Positions 1 through 9,415 of a stretch of DNA of 64,000 bases are shown piece after piece; the stretch's first letter is position 1, and each line of letters opens with the position of its first letter. Source of the stretch: Methanobrevibacter sp. YE315 (GTDB taxonomy: Archaea; Methanobacteriota; Methanobacteria; Methanobacteriales; Methanobacteriaceae); the NCBI RefSeq assembly GCF_001548675.1, contig NZ_CP010834.1, forward strand, positions 1,461,501 through 1,525,500, written 5' to 3'. The position numbers and the translations under genes were made by a program. The notes under the pieces were generated by a model that had not been told where the DNA came from, made no database searches, and was given only the letters and a program-made list of their open reading frames with translations.

Positions 1-3000
1 CATTGAAAATGGTTGTTATCAGTGTTTTGTCACTGAATGTGTATTTGTTTAAGGTTAATATAAGGCTTGAGAGGAACAATGAGTTTTGACTGAATGAATG
101 GCGATTACAGAATTCCTTAATTTCATTGGCATCGATTGTTTCAATTACACTTTGCAGTTTGCCTTCATCCGGATTACCGTTAATGTTAGGGGTTAACACT
201 GTAGATTCGATTTCCTGTGATAGTTTTTCATCGAAGAATTCCTTAGCTTTATCGTAGGCATCACTATTTTTATGCTTATCCTCAAGAAGGCTGTAAACAT
301 ATCCGTCGACAATTTCAGCATTTGCTTCGTTTCCTTCATAAATATTTGCAATGTCATCAAAGAAATTAATCTGTGATACACCGTCAGTGATTAAGTGGTG
401 GAAATCAGTAAAGAGCACTATTTCATCAGGTGTCTTATATATTTTGACTCTGAATAACTGTTCACCGTAAAGGGAAAATGCCTTTACATCATTTTCAAGT
501 ATTTCTTCATCACTTATTGAATCCACTTCAACAATTTCTATTTCATCCATTTCCACATCATCACATCTTTTCTGTTTCAGCTCTCCTTCATCATTGATGA
601 GAATTCTTGTTTTGAGATATGGATGAGCATCTATTGTTTTGATTACTGCTTCTTTTAATTTTTCCGCATCAACATCACTACCTAATCTCATGGTAGTCGG
701 CATTGTGTATTTGATTTCCCCAGGACTTTGCATACACTCATAGTATACGCCAATTTGATTATCAGTCAACGGCAGGTAATCCATGCTATTTGCCAATTCA
801 ATGATTTCAGATAAATCTGAATCCTCATCACTGTCTTCGATTTGTGATGCGAGCTTTCTGATTGTTGGGTCATTGAACAGTACTGAAATGTCTATGTTTA
901 CACCCATTTCAGCATAGATTAATGAGTTGAATTTCATTAATATTAATGATGTAAATCCGATTGCGTATAAATCATCGGTTACACCGAATTGATCAGTGTT
1001 GATGAGTTCTGCTGCAATTTCAAAGAGTTTTTCTTCCAATTCGTTTTCTGCTTTTACGTTTTCTAAATCCAATTTCGGTTCAGGCAGCGCTTTCACATCA
1101 GTTTTACCGTTTGGTGTTTGAGGCATTTCATCAAGTTGCATGTATGCGGTAGGAATCATATACTTGGTTAATTTATCTTTTAGGAAGTCTTTTAAGCTAC
1201 GGGAGTCAACTTCATCCTCAGCAGTATAATAAGCGCATAAATGGTCGTTGTTGTTGATTTCCTTGATTACGACAACTGCCTGTTTTACTGATGGGTATTT
1301 GTTGATGTTGGATTCGATTTCACCGATTTCTATTCTCAGTCCTCTGAGTTTGATTTGATTGTCTATTCTTCCTTGAATGTCTATTTCACCATTTGGAGTT
1401 TCAATAGCATAGTCTCCGCTTCTGTAGTATGGGATATCGTTGATGGTTAGGAATACCTCTTCTGTTTTATCAGGCATGTTGTAGTATCCTTTACCTACAC
1501 CGACACCACCGATGTACAGTTCACCCATAACTCCTTTAGGCAGGAGTTTTCCATCAATATCACGCACATCAGTAACATAATTGTCCAATGGGAAACCTAC
1601 AGTAATATCATTGCTGTCTGTGACTTCTTTGTTGTTTGATGTGATTGTGGTTTCTGTTGGTCCGTAACTGTTGTATACGACTGCATCGGAGTATTTTTTG
1701 AAGTTTTCATATACTTTGGTTGAGAACTGTTCTCCTCCAAGGAATACGCATTTCAGACAGCTTATTACTTCGCAGAATTCCGGCACTTCAAGATAGGATG
1801 CAAGTCTTGACGGAGTGATTTCTGATACCTCAGGTTTTTCATCATCAATTAATCTTATTAACTCTGGAATGTTTTTGATTTGAGTATCACTTGCCAATAT
1901 CAATTTCAATCCGTTTGAAAGGGAAGTCAGGATATCATCTACTGATACGTCGAATGATATTGTTGCAAGACATAACAAACTTTCATATTGTGATTTAGGG
2001 TTTTGCACTTGATTTGCAATGTTTTCATGTGAAATCATTACTCCTTTCGGATTTCCTGTTGAACCTGATGTATAAATCATATATGCCAAATCATCAGGAC
2101 CAACTTCAGCATCAGGGTTTGATGTATTGGTTTCTTTGAGCAATTCTTTGACATTCAATGCATTATCACTGTCTTCGTCGGAAATGATGTAGTCTGCTTG
2201 ACTGTTTTCATAGATATAATCAATCCTGTCTTGAGGATACTCCAAATCGATTGGAATGTATGCACATCCTGCTTTCAAAATACCTAGGATTGATGCAATG
2301 AGGTCACTGTTTCTGTGAAGCATCACTAAAACATTATTTTTAGGTTTGACTCCTTTCTTAATCAGCGCATTTGCAATACGATTCGCTTTTTTGTTAAGTT
2401 CATCTGCAGTTAGCGTTGCATCTTCAGCAACAAGAGCAATGTTGTCAGGTTTTGCTTCGACTTGCTTCTCAAAGCGCTTGTGGATAATTGGAGTTTCCAC
2501 AGGAGTGAAAGTAGGCAACTCTTTTTGACTTTCCAGTTCAATATCGCAGATTCTTTGCTTTTCAATATTTGTATTGACAAACTGTTCTAAAACAAATTTC
2601 ATTGAATCTATGAAAGTTTTAACATATTCTTCACTATATAATTGGTCATTATACTGGAGATAGAATTCAAACTTGTCATCATATGCATTTAAATCTAGAT
2701 TAATTTTATATGCGGTTGTTAGCAGGTTGTCATCTGATAACTCATAATCCTGATAATCTTTATCATCGATTACGATTCCATCCGCATCCAGGAATTCCTG
2801 ATAAGTGAAGAAAAATTCCGGTTTCAATTGATAATCTTCTGCAAGGCGTGTATAGGAATATTCACTATGACTTATTGTATCTTTCCATACTTTGTCAATG
2901 CCATTGATGAATTCCTTGATAGTTTCATGTCTGTTTTCGTTGTTGAATATTAATGGGAGTGTTTTTACTAAAAATCCTTGTGTACTGTAGTAATATGGGT

Positions 3001-6000
3001 TTGATCTTCCATTAAAGATAGTTGTTATCAATGTTTTATCGCTGAATGTGTATTTATTCAATGTCAATGTAAGGGCAGACAAAATCAACGCATTCTGACT
3101 TAGTGAATATTTATTACATAAATCCTTGATTTCAGCAGAATCAATCTCATCCAAGAGAGTTTTTATATTGCCTTCATCTGGATTTCCATTAAAGTTTGGT
3201 GTCAGGACTGTGGATTCGATTTCCTGTGATAGTTTTTCATCAAAGAACTCTTTGGATTCGCTATATTTGGTACTGTTTTTAGCATCTTCTTCAATAAGGC
3301 TATAGACATATCCATCTATTATTTCCTGTGATAACTCTTTATTTTCATAAGCTTTTGCTATGTCAGTAAAGATATTGATTTGTGATACTCCATCTGTAAT
3401 GATGTGGTGGAAGTCAATGAACAATACTGTTTCATCTGGGGCTTCGTATATTTTGAATCTGAATAGTTGTCCATCAATTAAAGCAAAGTTTTTAACATCG
3501 TTTTTGATGATTTCATCATCGCTTATTGAATCGACTTTAACAATTTCGATTTCATCAATTTCAGCACCATCATTTCTCTTTTGTTTTAGTGAACCGTCTT
3601 CGGTAGTTATGATTCTGGTTTTGATGTATGGATGAGCTTCAACAGTTTTAATTACGGCTTCTTTTAATTTATCTGCTTTTACATCGCTTTCAAATCTTAT
3701 GACTGTCGGCATGGTGTATCTGATTTCATCAGGATTTTGCATGCACTCATAGTATACACCCAACTGGTTTTCAGTTAATGGGAAGTAATCCAATTTGCCG
3801 GCCAACTCAATGAATTCTTCTAAATCAGAATCCTTATCAATGCCTTTGATTTGTGATGCGAGCTTTCTGATGGTCGGATCGTTGAACAGCACTGAAATGT
3901 CTATGTTTACACCCATTTCCGCATAGATTAATGAGTTGAATTTCATTAATATCAATGATGTAAATCCAATTGCGTATAAATCATCAGTTACACCGAACTG
4001 ATCAGTATTGATGAGTTCTGCTGCAATTTCAAAGAGTTTTTGTTCAGTTTCATTTTCAGCTGCAACATATTCCAAGTCCAATTTTGGTTCAGGCAATGCA
4101 TTTATGTCTGTTTTTCCATTTGGTGTTTGTGGCATTTCATCTAACTGCATGTATGCAGTAGGAATCATATACTTGGTTAATTTGTCTTTTAGGAAGTCTT
4201 TTAAGCTTCTTGGCTCAACATTTTCATCAGCAGTATAATAAGCGCATAAGTGGTCATTGTTGTTGATTTCCTTGATTACAACGACAGACTGTTTTACTGA
4301 TGGGTATTTGTTGATGCTTGATTCGATTTCACCAATCTCTATTCTTAATCCTCTTAATTTGATTTGGTTGTCTATTCTTCCTTGAATGTCTATTTCACCA
4401 TTTGGAGTTTCAATAGCATAGTCTCCGCTTCTGTAGTATGGGATGTCATTTATGGTTAGGAAAACCTCTTCGGTTTTGTCAGGCATGTTGTAGTATCCTT
4501 TACCTACACCAATACCACCAATGTACAGTTCACCCATTACACCTTGTGGCAGGAGTTTTCCATCAATATCACGTACATCAGTAACATAATTTTCTAAAGG
4601 AAGCCCAACAGTTATGTCATTGCTGTCTGTGACTTCTTTGTTGTTTGATGTGATTGTGGTTTCTGTTGGTCCGTAACTGTTGTATACGACTGCATCGGAG
4701 TATTTTTTGAAGTTTTCATATACTTTGGTTGAGAACTGTTCTCCTCCAAGGAATACGCATTTCAGACAGCTTATTACTTCGCAGAATTCTGGCACTTCAA
4801 GATATGATGCAAGTCTTGACGGAGTGATTTCTGATACCTCAGGTTTTTCATCATCAATTAATCTTATTAATTCAGGAATGTTTTTGATTTGGGTATCGCT
4901 TGCCAATATCAATTTCAATCCGTTTGAAAGGGAAGTCAGGATATCATCTACTGATACGTCGAATGATATTGTTGCAAGACATAACAAGCTTCCATATTGT
5001 GATTTAGGGTTTTGCACTTGATTTGCAATGTTTTCATGCGAAATCATTACTCCTTTCGGATTTCCTGTTGAACCTGATGTATAAATCATGTACGCCAAAT
5101 CATCTGATGTAATTTCAACATCAGGGTTTGTTACATTTGTTTCTTTGAGCAGTTCATTAACGTTCAATGCATTGTCACTGTCTTCATCGGAAATGATGTA
5201 GTCTGCTTGACTGTTTTCATAGATATAATCAATCCTGTCTTGAGGATACTCCAAATCGATAGGGATATATGCACATCCGGCTTTCAGAATACCTAGGATT
5301 GAAGCAATGAGGTCACTGTTTCTGTGAAGCATCACTAAAACATTATTTTTCGGTTTTACTCCTTTCTTAATCAGTGCATTTGCTATACGATTTGCTTTTT
5401 TATTAAGCTCATCTGCAGTTAGCGTTGCATCTTCAGCAACAAGAGCAATATTATTTGGTTCTGCTTCGACTTGTTTCTCAAAGCGCTTGTGGATAATTGG
5501 AGTTTCCACAGGAGTGAAAGTAGGCAACTCTTTTTCACTTTCCAGTTCCACTTCGCTAATCATTAATTTGTTAATGTCATTTTCAATAAACTGATTTAAA
5601 ACCAGATTAAATGAATCTAAGAATTTTTGAATATATTCCTCACTATATAATTGATCATTATAATCCAATTTAAATTTAATATTGTCTTCAAAGACGAAAA
5701 GGTCAAAATTAACTTTATAATTTAGATTATAGATATCATCAGAACTTAATTCATATTCCTCATAGATTTTACCGTTTATTGTAATCTCCTCTGATTTGAA
5801 GAATTCTTGATATGAGAAGAAGAATTCTGGTTTTAATTGGTAATTTTCTGCAATATGAGTATATGGATATTCAGCATGATTTATTGTATCTTTCCATACA
5901 TTGTCAATGCCTGTAATAAATTCTTTAATAGTTTCTTGTCTGTTTTCATTGTTGAATATTAATGGAAGTGTTTTTACTAAAAATCCTTGAGTATTGTAGA

Positions 6001-9000
6001 AATATGGGTTGGATCTTCCATTAAAGATAGTTGTTATCAATGTTTTATCACTGAATGTGTATTTATTTAAAGTCAATGTGAGAGCTGACAGGAACAATGC
6101 ATTTTGACTCAATGAATAATCATTGCAGAATTCCTTAATATATTTTGAATCAATTTCTCGAATAATTGTTTTTAATTCTCCCTCATCCGGATTTCCATTA
6201 ATGTTTGGAGTTAAAACTGTGGATTCAATTTCTTGAGATAGTTTTTCATCGAAGAACTCTTTAGACTTTTCATATTTCTCAGTATTTTTAGCATCTTCTT
6301 CAATAAGGCTGTAGACATAGCCGTCTACTATTTCCCGTGATAACTCTTTATTTTCATAAGCTTTTGCTATGTCTGTAAAGATGTTGATTTGTGATACTCC
6401 ATCTGTAATGATGTGGTGGAAATTAGAGAACAATACTGTTTCATCAGGTGTTTCGTATATTTTAAATCTGAATAGTTGTCCCTCAATTAAAGCAAAGTTT
6501 TTAACATCATTTTTGATGATTTCATCATCGCTTATTGAGTCAACTTTAACAATTTCGATTTCATCAATTTCTGCATCGTCATTCTTTTGCTGTTTTAGTG
6601 AACCGTCTTCTGTAGTTATGATTCTGGTTTTGATGTATGGATGAGCTTCAACAGTTTTAATTACAGCTTCTTTTAATTTATCTGCTTTTACATCGCTGCC
6701 AAATCTTATGACTGTCGGCATGGTGTATCTGATTTCATCAGGATTTTGCATGCACTCGTAGTATACCCCCAACTGGTTTTCAGTCAATGGGAAATAATCC
6801 AATTTGCCGGCCAACTCAATGAACTCTTCTAAATCAGAATCCTTATCACTGTCTTTGATTTGTGATGCGAGATTTCTGATGGTCGGGTCGTTGAATAAAA
6901 CTGACATATCTATGTTAACACCAGTTTCCGCATAGATTAATGAGTTGAATTTCATTAATATCAATGATGTAAATCCAATTGCGTATAAATCGTCGGTTAC
7001 ACCGAACTGATCAGTATCCACAAGTTCTGCTGCAATCTCGAAGAGTTTTTCTTCCAATTCATTTTCTGCTTTTATGTTTTCTAAATCCAATTTTGGTTCA
7101 GGCAACGCTTTTAGGTCTGTTTTTCCGTTTGGTGTTTGTGGCATTTCATCTAACTGCATGTATGCGGTAGGAATCATATACTTGGTTAATTTGTCTTTTA
7201 AAAAGTCTTTTAAGCTAGCAGTATCAATTTCATCATCCGCAGTATAATATGCGCATAAATGATCATTGTTGTTAATTTCTTTAATTACAACGACGGTTTG
7301 TTTTACAGAAGGATATCTATTAATGTTGGATTCGATTTCACCGATTTCTATTCTTAATCCTCTTAATTTGATTTGATTGTCTATCCTTCCTAGAAGTTCT
7401 ATTTCACCGTCAGGCCTTGAAATGGCATAGTCCCCGCTTCTGTAGTATGGAATGCCGTTAATGGTTAGGAATACCTCTTCGGTTTTATCAGGCATGTTGT
7501 AGTATCCTTTACCTACACCGACACCACCGATGTACAGTTCACCCATTACTCCATAAGGCAGGAGTTTCCCATCAATATCACGCACATCAGTAACATAATT
7601 GTATAACGGATAACCGACGGTTATGTCATTTACGTCAGTTACTTTCTTGTTGTTTGATGTAACTGTGGTTTCTGTTGGTCCGTAACTGTTGTATACGATT
7701 GCATCGGAGCATTTCCTGAAGTTTTCATACACCTTGGTTGAGAACTGCTCTCCTCCGAGGTACAGGCATTTCAGGCATTTGACTGCTTCGCAAAACTCTT
7801 CCACTTCAAGGTGTGAAGCCAATCTGGATGGAGTGAAGTCAGCAACTTCAGGTTCATGCTCTTTAATTAATTCAGTCAATTCCGGAATGTTTTTGATTTG
7901 ACTGTCATTTGCAAATATGAGCCTAATTCCGTTTGCAAGGGATGTGAATATGTCATCCATAGCTACGTCAAAGGATATTGTAGTAATACACAATAGGCTT
8001 TCATATTCAGATTTTGGGTTTTCAACTTCATTACAGATGTTTTCGTGTGAAATCATTACTCCTTTTGGATTTCCAGTTGATCCGGATGTATAAATCATGT
8101 ATGCCAAATCATCAGGAGCAATTTCAACGTTAGGATTTTCAGTATTTTTCTCCCTGAGCAATTCTTTAATGTCTAATGAGTTCTCCTTAGCTTCATCTGA
8201 AATGATGTAGTCGGCTTGACTGTTTTCATAGATATAGTTGATTCTGTCTTGAGGGTATTCCAAATCAATCGGGATGTATGTGCATCCGGCTTTCAGAATA
8301 CCAAGGATTGATGCTATGAGGTCGCTGTTTCTGTGAAGCATTACCAAAACATTGCTTTTTGGTTTTACTCCTTTTTTAATCAAAGCATTTGCTATACGAT
8401 TTGCTTTTTTGTTAAGTTCATCAGCGGTTAATGTTGCATCTTCAGCAACAAGAGCAATGTTGTCCGGATTTGCTTCAACTTGCATTTCAAAGCGTTTGTG
8501 GATGAATGGATTTTCCACAGGAGTGAAAGTAGGTATTTCATAATTTTTATTCAGTTCAATTTCACTGATTCTTAATTTTTCAATATCCTCATTGATGAAT
8601 TGATTTACCGTATTTAAAACACCGGTTAAGAATCTTTTAACATATTTTTCAGTGTATAACTGATTATTATATAATAAATGCAATTCAATATTGTCTTCAC
8701 TTTCATTGACATCAAATGTTATTTTGTAATTGGTTTCGATAGTTTCCAGACGAGTATACTGATAATCCTTACCGCTTATGGTGATTATTTCTTCATCAAA
8801 ATTATTGTAAGTGTACATGAACTCCGGTTTTAATTGGAATTCATTTGAAATCTTTGTATATGGGAAATCAGAATGCCTAATGGTTTCTTTCCAGATTTCA
8901 TCAGTTTGATTTAACAATTCTTTAACGGGAATGTTCCTGTCTTCATTGATGGAAAGTATTGGCAGAGTTTTAACTAAAAATGCCTGTGTATTATAGTAAT

Positions 9001-9415
9001 CAGAACTTGGTCTGCCGTTATAAATGGTTGTTATTAATGTTTTGTCTGAAAATGTGTATTTATTTAAGTTCAATATTGTACTGGCCATAAATAAGACATT
9101 AGGACTTATCCTTTCAGCGGCACAGAATTCCCTAATCAATTGAGGGTTGATGTTTTTGGATACGAAATCTAGTTTTCCATTATCCGGATTTCCATTTAAG
9201 TTAGGAGTAAGAATAGTTGAATCAACTTCCTGAGTTAACAAATCATGGAAATATTTTTCAGAAGCAATGTATTCTTCACTGTTTTCATTTTCTGCTTCAA
9301 TCAATGCATTGGCATATCCGTCAATAGCCTCTTTTTTGATTTCTTTACCTTCATAGGCATGGCCAAAGTTTCTAAATAACTTAATAATGGATTCCCCATC
9401 GGTTATCAGGTGATG
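1..9415 (-). repeat. Tandem ~3-kb NRPS module repeats
   Basis: Consecutive C-A-T modules are direct repeats. The carrier serine codons lie at 949, 3958, 6967 and 9961, and the HHxxxDG motifs of the last three modules at 380, 3389 and 6398: exact periods of 3,009 bp (1,003 codons), while the first interval is 2,994 bp. The last two adenylation domains are nearly the same in nucleotide sequence: 1608-1780 and 4617-4789 are identical over 173 bp, with long near-identical flanks. This suggests recent duplication or gene conversion between modules 3 and 4. Confidence 0.9.
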
